This document shows, in pieces, positions 10,599 through 21,346 of a stretch of DNA of 64,000 nt. The stretch lies in contig OY744525.1 of assembly GCA_963556195.1 (NCBI GenBank), forward strand, positions 62,314,272 to 62,378,271, in the 5' to 3' direction. The notes under the pieces were generated by a model. That model searched no databases. It was not told the origin of the DNA and saw nothing but the letters and a program-made list of their open reading frames with translations. Both the position numbers and the translations under genes were made by a program. The stretch comes from Sepiola atlantica. Its lineage: Eukaryota > Mollusca > Cephalopoda > Sepiida > Sepiolidae. Positions within the stretch are counted from its first letter, which is position 1. The number at the start of each line of letters is the position of its first letter.

Positions 10599-11238
10599 TT
10601 ATAAATAAATTAAATTAAAACGTGGTATTTCCTTTTTATGGATGTCAACTGCAAATGCAGATCTCACAATTCACGTCTGGGTCACCATTCTATCGAGGCT
10701 TGGTCTTCGCATGAACTGTAAAACCAACTCCTATAATATTTTGTAACAAAAGAATTGTCAAGTGAAAGGAAAACAAAGTCATTCTAGAAATAACAAATAA
10801 TATATTTATTTGAGTGGCGTACACCATTGGGTGTAGGTTGCTGAAAGTTAAAACAGTATCACAGTGAAGGAAGTAATAAAATAAGAAAGGTCGGCTACCA
10901 ATAAGTTTCAAGCAGTATATCTTCCAGTGGTGAATAGCCTTGTCTGGAGTCAAGTTGACCGGGGCGAGAGAGAATACATCTTTCTTCATTGGTGTTTGGA
11001 AACTCTCTGTCTGACCTGCAAATCTCAGAAGGTCTGAATGTGGTCCTTCAAAGGTTCGCTTGAAATTAATATGCTCAGAAGTCTGATTGGTCATCGTGTG
11101 ACCTAACTACCACTTTCCGCAAAAGGAAAGAAATGTTAAAGTTTATGACTGCTACAATATCCCGTTTTGATAAAAATGAAGCATATTTACCCAAGTTCTC
11201 TGGATAATGTAATTTCAGGCTATATATGGTTTTGTTTT

Positions 11239-11580
11239 CTTTGGAGTATTCGGACTACTATTGTCATCTTAGATGTTATTCTGACAACGTTTCGGCCGAT
11301 GTAACCTCTTGTCTTGAATATTTACGTCGAACTCTGAATCTATACGGAATGTCGAACTGCACCTTTATCCACGAGGTAGATTGACTGGATAGAAATGTCA
11401 AGTATTTATTTATTATTTTATTCTTTATCAGTATCGCCTGTAGTGAGGATTGAACCTTCAACCTCCAGAAGACTGTCACTTAGAAGTGATTGTCACTAAA
11501 CGCCTGTATCCGTTGCACCACGGGTCTAACGTTGTCAGAATAACATCCAAGAAGAAAATGGTAGTCCGAATGATCCAAAT
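11239..11580 (-). mobile_element. TIR element carrying a tRNA-like sequence
   Basis: Ends are about 52-bp inverted repeats: TTTGGAGTATTCGGACTAC at 11239 and the complement of GGTAGTCCGAATGATCCAAA near 11580, both continuing to GATGTTATTCTGACAACGTT. Inside on the minus strand is a tRNA-like module (11528-11445): GACCCGTGGTGCAACGG with an A-box look, and B box GGTTCAATCC. A second copy is at 39434-39767 and a tRNA part alone at 20655-20765. Confidence 0.6.
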
Positions 11581-12539
11581 AATATAAATTATCAATCCTC
11601 ATCTCAAAAATTCCGAAACAAAATGTTTAATGTTTTGTTATTCATCATTGGTATGATCTCTATTTATATAAATTTAGGTGAGTGTATGTGATTATATATT
11701 TGTATGTACAGGCTATATATTTGCATGTTTCAGGCTTGGTTTGTCTTAAATTTATTCTACCTTCCTCTCTCTTTTTATTATGATTGGCTTCTTACATCAA
11801 ATGGCTTCATACCTTCTCCAGAGCAACTTCAATAGAATAAATCAATAAAACTCTGAGTCAGTGTGGGTTTTAGAATAATGGTAATTAAGAGGTGCCTACA
11901 CATTCCTCAAAGCTCTGAAATTGAGATATAGTGTAACGTCATGCACAGGTGAAAAACCCCTACCATCATGAGATGGCCGTTAGTTCAAAGAACTGTAGAT
12001 GTATAAAACACAGCTAGAATTTAATCTAATAATCCTTGCACGAGAGGATTACATTAATCTCTTGTGATGTTCCACTTTCTTCTTAAATGACGGATTATCT
12101 GCTATATTAACAGAAGCCATAAAATATTCGCAAATGTTTTCCATCGTTTTATCGAAATTCCATTATTGTTGTTGGGTTTTAGAAAAGGTGTATTACGATC
12201 TGTACCTTCCCGGAATTGCCTGAGATGCAGTAAAGTCATTTTAGTTTTTCAGTTTTATTTGTTTACACATTTTTAAACTCAAGGTAGATAACTCCTATTA
12301 TATTTATCAGTTTAAAATGAGTAATCCTCCTTTCTTATTTTGAGGTGATTATTTAAAGATGTTTCATGTTAGCAGTCGTCTGATGTAATTTCTGAAATAA
12401 ATTGTAGCAAAGTACGTTATTATATTGTAAATAACATGCTACAACAATAGCAAATGAAAATTGGCCAGTCAGAAGAAAATTTGATTTGTCAGTTAAAATG
12501 CTTTTTGGGTTTGACTTTGAAAATTCAACAAGATAAATT

Positions 12540-12743
12540 TAGAGAGAGAGAGAGAGAGACAGACAGAGACAGAGAGAGAGAAACAGAGAGATAGAGAGAG
12601 AGAGACAGACAGACAGAGATAGAAAGAAAGATAAAGAGAGAGAGAGAGAGAGCAAGAGAGAGATAGAAAGGAGAAAGAGAAAAGTTAAAGAGAGAAAGAA
12701 AGAAAAGGAAAGAAAGATAAAGACAGAAAGAGAGGGATAAAGA

Positions 12744-12774
<31 letters not shown>

Positions 12775-12775
12775 C
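12540..12775 (+). repeat. (GA)n-rich compound microsatellite
   Basis: GAGAGA blocks mixed with GACAGA, AAAGA and GATAAAGA. The minus-strand open frame here (SLSLSLS repeats) is an artefact. Confidence 0.9.
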
Positions 12776-12789
12776 ACAAATGTTTTATA

Positions 12790-13479
12790 CAGGGTCGGAC
12801 AAAATAATTGGAACAATACAAATGTTTCTTTAATATTTCAATAACATATCATCAGCATCATCATCGGTTTAACGTTTGTTTTAAATGCTGGCATGTGTTG
12901 GACGGCTTTAAGAAATTGACTTTCAAACTACCCTATCTTTACCCAGGTTTTTATTTATCCCTCTTTCTCTCAAATCCATTCTTATCATTTCCTCCAATGT
13001 TTTCTTTTGCCTTCACCTGTAAACAGACCCTGCTACCTCAACTGTTCTACGTCTACTAACCCAAGTACTGTCATCCATTCTTTCAGCATGGCCATACCAT
13101 CAGAATCTCCGGTTCTGCATCTACTACCCCAAGAACTATCATCGATTCTTTCAACGTCGCCATACCATCGAAGTCTCTGGTTCTGCACACATCTCCCTAT
13201 ACTGTCCAGATTTAATCTTTCTCTGAGATCATCAGAACTAATATATCAAGAATATTTATCCAAATTTCATTAGAAGAGTTTATATCCATTGTAGATAGTA
13301 TTATTTTTTTTATCTACTTGATATTATATCTTTCATTCTTTTTAAAATTTTGGTAAAATTAGAGTAAAAATGTGTGACCTGAGTTTGAAAAAGCGCAAAT
13401 TGTTGGAGCTTGTATGGCAGGAGGCTCGATCACCAAAACGATTGAACTGCTTGGTGTTGTGAGAATTACGATTACATGA
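12790..13479 (+). pseudogene. Tc1-like element remnant split by a LINE
   Basis: A Tc1-type terminal sequence CAGGGTCGGACAAAATAATT starts at 12790. After the LINE insert (12838-13255) codons from 13381 read EFEKAQIVGACMAGGSITKT and IELLGVVRITIT, the first helix-turn-helix of a Tc1 transposase, stopping at 13477-13479. The start region is frameshifted and the catalytic domain is missing. That both parts belong to one element is inference from order and strand. Confidence 0.5.
12838..13255 (-). pseudogene. LINE 3' end with (GAT)n tail
   Basis: Minus-strand copy of the family at 16676-17610. It shares GACAGTATAGGGAGATGTGTG, GCAGAACCRGAGAC, and the 3' end AAGCCGTCCAACACATGCC then GTTAAACCGATGATGATG. 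It is 5' truncated. Possible short target duplication AACATATCA / AATATATCA at its borders is suggestive only. Confidence 0.65.
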
Positions 13480-13559
13480 AACAGAAAAAAAAAACCTCCA
13501 GCTGATTTTTTTTTTTGTAGAAACATGATTTTTTACACCTATTTCTAAAATGACTCTGT

Positions 13560-13865
13560 AAGCTTAACCTTTCATTGTATGCCCAAATAATGTATATGAC
13601 ATTTGTAGCATGTAAGTAGGACCATCATTTTCAGCTTGAAATTCTGTGAAATATCCACAAAATCCAGCAAAAGATTGCAGCAATAACTTCCACAGCACCA
13701 TATACAAAACTATACATCCAGAGATTCCACATGACGTCACGAGCACCATGCGAGAGCTAACAAGGCTGTTTTCAGCTGCCAATACGCATGTAGTATCGTC
13801 TGCTATTATAGGTTGTAGACTTGTCGCAATTTTGCAACAGCCAGGTGAAGAGGGTTGAACTTGCT
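13560..13865 (-). repeat. unclassified interspersed repeat
   Basis: The right part (antisense: TTCACCTGGCTGTTGCAAAA and AATAGCAGACGATACTACAT) recurs at 33218-33300 with a few differences. No coding or structural hallmark is seen, so the class is unknown. Confidence 0.5.
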
Positions 13866-13958
13866 AACATATACTGACCGGTCTTCAAACGTATTGTGGA
13901 AAGAAGTCACTAGACTACTGCCAGCAAAGTAATTGCTGAGTCGAATGAGCATCTAAAT

Positions 13959-14067
13959 AGTCTAGTTTTGACCAAAACTTAGTCTAGTTTTGACCAAAAC
14001 TTAGTCTAGTTTTGACCAAAACTTAGTCTAGTTTTGACCAAAACTTAGTCTAGTTTTGACCAAAACT
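13959..14067 (+). repeat. 22-bp tandem repeat, five copies
   Basis: Nearly identical units TCTAGTTTTGACCAAAACTT plus AG start at 13961, 13983, 14005, 14027 and 14049. Each unit contains the perfect palindrome AGTTTTG-AC-CAAAACT, so it looks like an amplified operator-like palindrome. The perfect match between copies implies recent expansion. Confidence 0.95.
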
Positions 14068-14154
14068 GTTTGGCAGGAGCTCAATAAAACCTAATGTCAT
14101 AAAAGTAAAGTTGTCAAACATAGTCGAGGGCGATCCGAAAGCTCCCTTTTCATT

Positions 14155-14375
14155 AGCTACTACACCGAGATGTAGGGGAGGGTGCCACTCCTTTCACAGG
14201 ATTACTCCACTTCCCTTTGATCCTCGCCTTATAATGCTGAATGGTTAGCAAGGAGCATTAAGTATCATTTTTTTAAGTCCTTAGTATGACTCGACCGAAG
14301 ATTGAACCCTGGTCTCCCAGCCAATTAGCGAACACTCTTACCTTTATACCAAATGGACCAATATCATAAATCCTA
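14155..14375 (-). mobile_element. tRNA-derived SINE
   Basis: On the minus strand: tRNA-like head with A box TTTGGTATAAAGGTAAGAG and B box AGGGTTCAATC (near 14313-14302), then a body with CAGCATTATAAGGCGAGGAT, and a conserved end CCCCTACATCTCGGTGTAGT at the left. It is the same family as 3636-3816. Confidence 0.65.
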
Positions 14376-14636
14376 TTTAGTCCAGCCGAGTTCTGTGACA
14401 TGTGGTCAGTCTCCTTAGTCAAACAGACCAACTCTATTGATGTGCCCTTACACATCTTGCTAAGTACTTTTTCATATATCCGTGTATTAGGAAGATTTAC
14501 ATGTGAGCATATTTCGGTGTATTATTTGTACATTATGAATAAATCCTGAAATATTTTTATGAATACTGTTTCTTTGTTGGTTTTTAATGTCCTTTCAACC
14601 ATCATAAGGTTATCCAAGGTATCCAAACATTGTTTT

Positions 14637-15075
14637 CTTTCTGACTCCCTCTATCTCTTTAATTCATGTGCAAACTTTTGCAACTGCTTCAATTTAACAG
14701 AAAACAAGAAAGGAAAATCTACCGCTTGACCTAGTTTCATTGCTGTTTTTAAATCACTATCAATAAAAATGAAAGTCATTTTTTCTGAACCCCCATGTGT
14801 TAGATAGCGAAAGGGAGTGTCTGTTTGAGGGACACCCTAAAGGTCAGATGTGACCTCAAAGCGGAAGTCAGTGAAACCATGTGACTTCCGGTTGGGGAGG
14901 GGGGTCGGTCTCTTTTTGATTGACAACGTAAGCAAGCAGACACAAAACGTGGTCGTTCCCCCGAGGAGCCCAATCGAGGGTGGGGGCGGTCACGTACACT
15001 GTAGCTAGTTGTAACGAGACAAGTGATCTATCTATCTGTCTGTCTGTCTGTCTGTCTCTCTCTCACGCGTGCAAT
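14637..15075 (+). repeat. left arm of a large inverted duplication
   Basis: From CTTTCTGACTCCCTCTATC to CTCTCACGCGTGC this block is repeated in reverse at 20142-20615, including GTTAGATAGCGAAAGG, GGTCAGATGTGACCTC, the poly-G run and the (CTGT)n stretch. A 37-bp satellite array begins directly after it. Confidence 0.85.
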
Positions 15076-15077
15076 GC

Positions 15078-15790
15078 CATTAATTATTTTGAAAGTTTCA
15101 ATTAAATTAAATGCCATTAATTATTTTGAAAGTTTCAATTAAATTAAATGCCATTAATTATTTTGAAAGTTTCAATTAAATTAAATACCATTAATTATTT
15201 TGAAAGTTTCAATTAAATTAAATGCCATTAATTATTTTGAAAGTTTCAATTAAATTGAATGCCATTAATTATTTTGAAAGTTTCAATTAAATTAAATACC
15301 ATTAATTATTTTGAAAGTTTCAATTAAATTAAATGCCATTAATTATTTTGAAAGTTTCAATTAAATTAAATACCATTAATTATTTTGAAAGTTTTAATTA
15401 AATTAAATACCATTAATTATTTTGAAAGTTTCAATTAAATTGAATGCCATTAATTATTTTGAAAGTTTCAATTAAATTAAATACCATTAATTATTTTGAA
15501 AGTTTCAATTAAATTAAATGCCATTAATTATTTTAGAAAGTTTCAATTAAATTAAATACCATTAATTATTTTGAAAGTTTTAATTAAATTAAATACCATT
15601 AATTATTTTGAAAGTTTCAATTAAATTAAATGCCATTAATTATTTTGAAATTTTCAATTAAATTAAATACCATTAATTATTTTCAAAGTTTCAATTAAAT
15701 TAAATGCCATTAATTATTTTAGAAGTTTCAATTAAATTAAATACCATTAATTTTTTTGAAAGTTTCAATTAAATTAAATACCATTAATTC
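15078..15790 (+). repeat. 37-bp satellite array, about 19 copies
   Basis: Unit TGCCATTAATTATTTTGAAA followed by GTTTCAATTAAATTAAA, with mainly G/A and C/T changes between copies (GCC versus ACC). It is continuous over 710 bases. An inverted array of about 8 units of the same satellite lies at 19415-19705. Confidence 0.95.
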
Positions 15791-15839
15791 CATGTTTTCT
15801 TTGCGAACTGAACCTTCTACATTAACTGTTCTACATTTA

Positions 15840-15950
15840 CTAACCAAAGAACTCTGATCTGGAAGTCAATTTCGTGAAGCCGTCCAATGCATGCCAACAT
15901 GTAAAACGCACGTTAAACCGATGATGATGATGATGATGATGATGAGTACT
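15840..15950 (+). pseudogene. LINE 3' tail with (GAT)n
   Basis: GGAAGTCAATTTCGTGAAGC, CGTCCAATGCATGCC and GTTAAACCGATGATGATG are the 3' end of the LINE family of 16676-17610. No coding part remains. Confidence 0.6.
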
Positions 15951-16458
15951 ACATTTATTTCAAAAGGTGCACATATTTTCATCGCATAGAAACGAGTATT
16001 GATGAGCATAAGAGGTTTTAGTCGTAATTATTCTCTTAACACTATACATAAAAAGAATATGAGCCTGCTTTCAGTAACTTTCAAATGATAACGTTCTGAA
16101 AAATTATTTTATAAAATAAAAAGATTTAAAAAAATATAAATATTCGTATTAAATCCCCCCCCCTCCGCCCCAAAAAAAGAAATGCTGAATTTCTCTTGAT
16201 AAATGATGCCGTTGCAAAAGTGTAATTTGCTAATTTTCTTTTGGTTAGAGAATAAATCCAATTTCATTATCAGATATGATTTGATTTTCGGTTGAATGAA
16301 TTAAATCCGATTGTCCGACGCCATATTGATTTTTTTTTCCCATCTAAGGGAGATTACTGCATTTTCGAAAATCGCAGCACTTAGATACTCTATTTCGAAA
16401 CATGGCCGACATAATTGAACTATACAGCTATAGTCACATTGACATACTGGTTCTTATT

Positions 16459-16536
16459 AGATCACCACAGTTGAGCAACGTCAAGCCGAGTCAATGCTAT
16501 ATGGGTGACCATTTGCGAATATCAGGTGCTGTATAC
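16459..16536 (+). mobile_element. 5S rRNA-derived sequence (SINE head or pseudogene)
   Basis: AGATCACCACAGTTGAGCAA then GTCAAGCC, ATGGGTGACCATTTGCGAAT and ATCAGGTGCTGTATACG follow the 3' two-thirds of 5S rRNA, including the internal control region (AAGCTAAGCA and the TGGATGGGAGACC box). A second, similarly diverged copy is on the other strand at 63011-63089. Shared differences from real 5S (GTGACCATTTGG) suggest a 5S-derived SINE rather than independent pseudogenes. Confidence 0.6.
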
Positions 16537-16675
16537 GTGAGAATGACAATACCTTTTCGAGACTCTCCCTGCAAAAAAACTAATGGAAGCAAGGAATTGC
16601 AGACTGACAACTGCAAAATAGAGATTATTCTCTATATAAACAGATGCTGATGATTTAATACTTCCCTGTTAAACA

Positions 16676-17610
16676 ATGGATAACCTATTTGTTAAGTTAA
16701 AGACTTGGAGAAATGCTATAGAATGTAAAAGTCTGAAAGTGAGTGGTGTTACTAAGACCAAAGTGATGATCAGTGATTGTAGTGTTGTAAATATCAGAGA
16801 AAGAGGAAAAATCGATCCCCTGCTCAGATTATGGAATGGGAGTAACTCAATTTTTTGTGATACTTGCAAGTACACAAAAAATGCAGTAGGTTGAAACATG
16901 GTAACCAGTTTGTGTGCAAGAAGTGTAAGCCAATGGAGACGGATGAGAACTCAGATGTGGAGAAAGTATATTTGGATGGAAGAGCTATTGAGGATGTTCA
17001 GAAGTTTTGTTATCTAGGTGATACCATTCGAGCACAAGGGGAAGCAGGTGCTAGTGTGACTGCAAGAATTAGGAGTGGATTGAATAAGTTCAGGTAACTT
17101 CTGCCATTAATAATCAGCATAGTGTTACCACTGTCGATCAAAGGAAGAATCTATCAGGCATGTGTACATAGTCTTATGATGTATAGAAGTGAAACCTGGC
17201 CAGTGAGGGTTGAGGACATTCGTTGCATAGAGAGAAATGATCTAAGAATAATATGATGGATGTGTAATGTGAGTCTTAAAGACAGGCTTAGTTCTGATGA
17301 GTTATGAGGAAGATTACATCTGGACAGTATAGGGAGATGTGTGCAGAACAGGAGACTTTGATGGTATGGCTACAATAAAAAAGTGTATGAAAGTTCTTAG
17401 GTGAGTAGTTGTATAACAATTAAGGTAGGACGGTCAGTTCACAGGAGAAAGCCAAGAAAAACATAGGAGAAGTGATAAAGATGGACTTAAGAAAAAGATA
17501 GATACTTGGTCAGAGATAGGTTAGTTTGGAAGTCAATTTCTAAAAGCCGTCCAACACATACCAGCATTTAAAACAGGCGTTAAACCGAATATTATGATGA
17601 TGATAGATGG
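16676..17610 (+). pseudogene. non-LTR retrotransposon ORF2 C-terminus and 3'UTR
   Basis: One frame (16676-16894) reads KLKTWRNAIECKSLKVSG, TKTKVMISDC and a zinc-finger start (CDTCKYTKN). A frameshift near 16870 leads to VHKKCSRL, FVCKKCKPME, VQKFCYLGDTIRAQGEAG, then after a stop at 17095 KGRIYQACVHSLMMYRSETW, PVRVEDIRCIERND, VSLKDRLSSDEL and LHLDSIGRCVQNRRL. This is the end of a LINE reverse transcriptase protein with its C-terminal zinc knuckle. Several stops make it dead. The 3' end is AAGCCGTCCAACACATACC, GTTAAACCGAATATTATG and GAT repeats. Confidence 0.7.
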
Positions 17611-17934
17611 AACAGATTTCCACCTAGAAAATAATAATTAAATATCTTGTATTTAAAGAAGAAATTAAATATTTTTATAAGGAAAGAATTCTGGACCCAA
17701 AAGTTGTCTCCCTTGCCTTAAAGAGATTTTGAGCAGAGTTGTTACTTGCATTTGGCTCGCCGACATTGGCATAAGATTCAATGGACATTCGCTCATTATG
17801 TCCCCATTAAAAAGTATTTTTTTTTTAGTTTTAATTATATAATCGTTATAGTTGTTGATTTATACAGAAGCGTTTTCATCAAATTTATTTCTTCCTATTT
17901 ATGTCTTACAACTCACAAAACGACTTTATTTCAA

Positions 17935-17992
17935 TTATGCCAGCACTTAAAATAGACATTAAACTGATGATGATGATGATGATGATGATGTC
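17935..17992 (+). pseudogene. LINE terminal tail with (GAT)n
   Basis: ATGCCAGCACTTAAAATAGA then CATTAAACTGATGATGATGA matches the terminal bases of the LINE family above. Confidence 0.5.
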
Positions 17993-18214
17993 TATCATTC
18001 TCATTTCGTTTCCCTAAGGCTCTTTTACTTATATATATATATTTTTTTTTGGGGGGGGGGGGGAGACTTTGGTGTGAATGTACAATATAATAAAAATAAA
18101 ATGTTTGATTTGTGCATGACTTAACCTAAAGGCATTATGATGGAATTTTATTTCGTAATGAAATTAATTTGGGTGGAAGGGCAAAGGATATTCACTAGCT
18201 TGTTTGCTTGCCTG

Positions 18215-18215
<1 letters not shown>

Positions 18216-18254
<39 letters not shown>
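18216..18254 (+). repeat. (GT)n microsatellite
   Basis: About 17 GT units, perfect. Confidence 0.95.
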
Positions 18255-18255
<1 letters not shown>

Positions 18256-18689
18256 TGTTGACGGGGCTTTGTTTACCTGGATCGCAACCCCCAGAAGTAA
18301 GTTGATCAAGAAATAATCAGAAAAAAATGCTTCTCGCCCCAAATGCTAATTTTCTATCCATGATGGAAAAACATGTGTAAATAGAACTTTGTGTAATAAT
18401 AACATGAAAAGAGTCATTGAATTAGAAAATAATAATAACGGATAGTTAATTAATGAGATGTCATTTTGTAAATCAATTAACTACATCGCATAAACATACT
18501 CAATATGGTTTAAATATAAATTTATTTTATTTTGTCTGCCGTTGAAATAAATTACCAAACTTTATGAATAGAAACGAGCGAGAGAACGAAAAAAGTAAAT
18601 GAAGAATGCGATTTGAGATTTGGTTTTGAAGATACGTTTAAATCATATTAACAATCATATTAACAATCATATTTTCACTATTAGAAGGA

Positions 18690-19190
18690 TTGGATGGATT
18701 TTTAGAAATATTATTTTAAAGGAGACAGTGTCCTCTTCTGTTTCCTACAGCCTCTTTCTCACAGATGAAAAATTGCTAGTCTTTCTCCACTCTATTGTTA
18801 TTTTCATGGTAGGTGCTCGACTGAGTTCCAATCTATGGTTCCCACAACAAAAGCTCGTTTAGCTACAACCACTATAAATAATTTTCATTTCTTCCTCTGT
18901 GTACCTAATGCTAAATGGAATTTCCATCAGCAAAGTTTCTTTCGAAAGAATTGCCCATCTGTAGAACACAATACCACAAAGCTGTTTCCCAGCTGACTAC
19001 AACATGATTATTTACAAGTCCAATGTTAACAAATTCTTGTTGAGCCATGCTTAATAATAATTAATTTCTGCCCAGTTTCAACCATTATTTCAAATCCTCA
19101 CGATGTTGTCTCACCATTCACCTGATAAACTCGCTAACCCTTATCCCAGAGTGGCCTTTGGGCCTTGATAAGTGGTGACCTGTTAGTACA
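18690..19190 (+). pseudogene. LINE fragment, RT C-terminal region
   Basis: Plus-strand copy of the family at 4478-5090: LTDEKLLVFLHSIVIFMVG and ARLSSNLWFP from 18758, then in shifted frames the region matching NFHxQSxFP and the 3'UTR to about GGCCTTGATAAGTGGTGACC. Frameshifts throughout. Confidence 0.55.
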
Positions 19191-19414
19191 TAATAAAAAG
19201 ACAAATGTCGTTTGAAAGATATATAAAGGACTTCATATAGAGTATTACACCCAAATCTGGGGCTAGTGTCTAAACATGGAAATTGAAATGTGAGATTCAT
19301 ATTGTTAAAGAAGAGTGACAAAAAAAAACTAATAAAAGTGGTAAAAGATTACAGTTACAAGAAAAAATGAGAAAATAAAGATTAACTACTTTACTAGAGA
19401 GAAAAAGAGGACGT

Positions 19415-19705
19415 GATTTTTAATTGAAACTTTCAAAATAATTAATGGACCTTAATTTAATTGAAACTGTTTAAATAATTAATAGCATTTAATTTAATTG
19501 ACACTTTCAAAATAATTAATGGCATTTAATTTAATTGAAACTTTCAAAATAATTAATGGTATTTAATTTAATTGAAATTTTCAAAATAGCATTTAATTTA
19601 ATTTAAACTTTCAAAAATAATTAATGGCATTTAATTCAATTGAAACTTTCAAAATAATTAATGGCATTTAATTTAATTGAAACTTTCAAAATAATTAATG
19701 GCATT
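19415..19705 (-). repeat. 37-bp satellite array, inverted, about 8 copies
   Basis: Reverse complement of the unit at 15078-15790 (AATTGAAACTTTCAAAATAA then TTAATGGCATTTAATTT), with one shortened unit. It lies inside the right arm of the inverted duplication but is separated from 20142-20615 by about 440 bp. Confidence 0.9.
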
Positions 19706-19863
19706 TCTATTTTAAAAAATAAACCTTTGGAAAAGTTGCCGGATTAGTTGCCGGATCAGATTATCTTCAGGGCCCATCCATAAAATTATAGAATGTGAAA
19801 ATAAAAATACAGAAAACGTAATTTGGTGTTATTGATTGGGAAAACATAAATTTCTTCCTTCAA

Positions 19864-19892
19864 TCCCGCATAATGCCAGGTGTCTCTGCTAG
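19864..19892 (+). mobile_element. Helitron 3' terminus
   Basis: ATCCCGCATAATGCCAGG hairpin-like sequence, then TGTCTCTG and CTAG|T at 19889-19892. The GC-rich hairpin is mutated. The matching 5' end was not located. Confidence 0.4.
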
Positions 19893-20141
19893 TTTGAAGT
19901 TGGGTTAGCATTTTTATTTTTAACTTTTAACTTTAATATTTATTCATTTTGTGTGACGAGGGATCAAATTAGTGCATGTGTTATATTACGCCCTTCCGAT
20001 AGGTGTATAAATCCTTTATACACCCATGACCTTGTTGTGAACACAGGTCCTTGATCGCCTGTAGATGAAACACTCAGATGCTGATGTTAGAATGTTTATT
20101 TAAAAAGAGTCACATAAAACATCAGAGTGACAGTCCACTTG

Positions 20142-20615
20142 TGCATGCGTGTGAGAGAGAGAGAGAGAAAGAGAGAGACAGAGAGGGAGAGAGACAGACA
20201 GACAGACAGATAGATAGATCACTTGTCTCGTTACAACTAGCTACAGTGTACGCGACCGTCCCCACCCTCGATTGGGCTCCTCAGGGAGCGACCAAGTTTT
20301 GTGTCTGCTTGCTTAAGTTGTCAATCAAAAAGAGACCGACCCCCCCCCCCCTCCCCAACCAGAAGTCACATGGTTTCACTAACTTCCGCTTTGAGGTCAC
20401 ATCTGACCTTTAGGGTGTCACACTCAAACAGACACCCCTTTCGCTATCTAACACATGGGAGTTCAGAAAAAATGACTTTCATTTTTATTGATCGTGATTT
20501 AAAAACAGCAATGAAACTAGGTCAAGCGGTAGATTTTCGTTTTTTTGTTTTCTGTTAAATTGAAGCAGTTGCAAAAGTTTGCACATGAATTAAAGAGATA
20601 GAGGGAGTCAGAAAG
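20142..20615 (-). repeat. right arm of a large inverted duplication
   Basis: Reverse complement of 14637-15075 with small indels, including longer GAGA and C-run tracts. Both arms diverge sharply at GTCAGAAAG on the outer side. See the left arm. Confidence 0.85.
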
Positions 20616-20654
20616 AGAGTCGCGTTCAAAATGTAACATTTTGATTATTTCATG

Positions 20655-20765
20655 TTATTCTTAGGTATCATCATCTGTAGTAAGGCTTGAACCTTCAACC
20701 ATAAAAAGACTGTCACTTAGAACTGATTGTTAATGAAAGCCTTATCCATTGTGCCACGGATCCAT
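20655..20765 (-). mobile_element. tRNA-like module
   Basis: Minus strand: CCGTGGCACAATGGATAAGG at the head and B box AAGGTTCAAGCC near 20700-20688. It is homologous to the tRNA part of the TIR elements at 11239 and 39434 but without their terminal repeats. Confidence 0.5.
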
Positions 20766-20802
20766 GTATAAAGATTCAATCCTTACTACAATTGATAAAT
20801 AC

Positions 20803-20880
20803 TAAGAATAACATAATTAATTAACTTATTAAGAATAACATAATTAATTAACTTATTAAGAATAACATAATTAATTAACA
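20803..20880 (+). repeat. 27-bp tandem repeat, three copies
   Basis: AAGAATAACATAATTAATTA then ACTTATT, three near-perfect units. Confidence 0.9.
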
Positions 20881-21346
20881 CTTCTACTTGGTCGTGGCTG
20901 AAAGAACGAGAACAATATGACCCCTTATATTAAATAAAGTGTTTAGTTCGGAACCATGTATACGTTCCCGAGTTCAACAAAGATTCTAAAGTTTGAAAAA
21001 GATGCGTCCGAAGAAGGTCGGAGATTACATTGGCCAAAACTTTGTGAAAATAACAATCAAGATAAAAATAGTCCTGTGAATAATTCAAAATATACCACAA
21101 GTGATTCAATTAAATTCCACAAAAATCTGATTAAAAATAAAAGTGTGTGTGTGTGTGGGGGGGGGGGTGACTGGCATGCAACAACTGTATTCAAAATATA
21201 CATATTATTTGGTAAGATATCTTTGTCATCGTTTAGAGAAAAAGAAAACAAGTCGAAAGTATATATGGGATGTAAATTTTAATATTCGGTAATACGTCCT
21301 ATAAATGTTACTGCAGAATCGATTTTGTTAATGACATCTATTTATT

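Noticed and set aside
12525..12821. 98-codon SLSLSLS frame
   Set aside because: Translation of a (GA)n microsatellite.
15078..15790. Regular repeats that resemble a CRISPR array
   Set aside because: The 37-bp units are head-to-tail with no unique spacers, and the context is animal DNA; this is a satellite.
15999..16022. TTGATGAGCATAAGAGG as hammerhead core
   Set aside because: No GAAA, stem III or cleavage triplet nearby.
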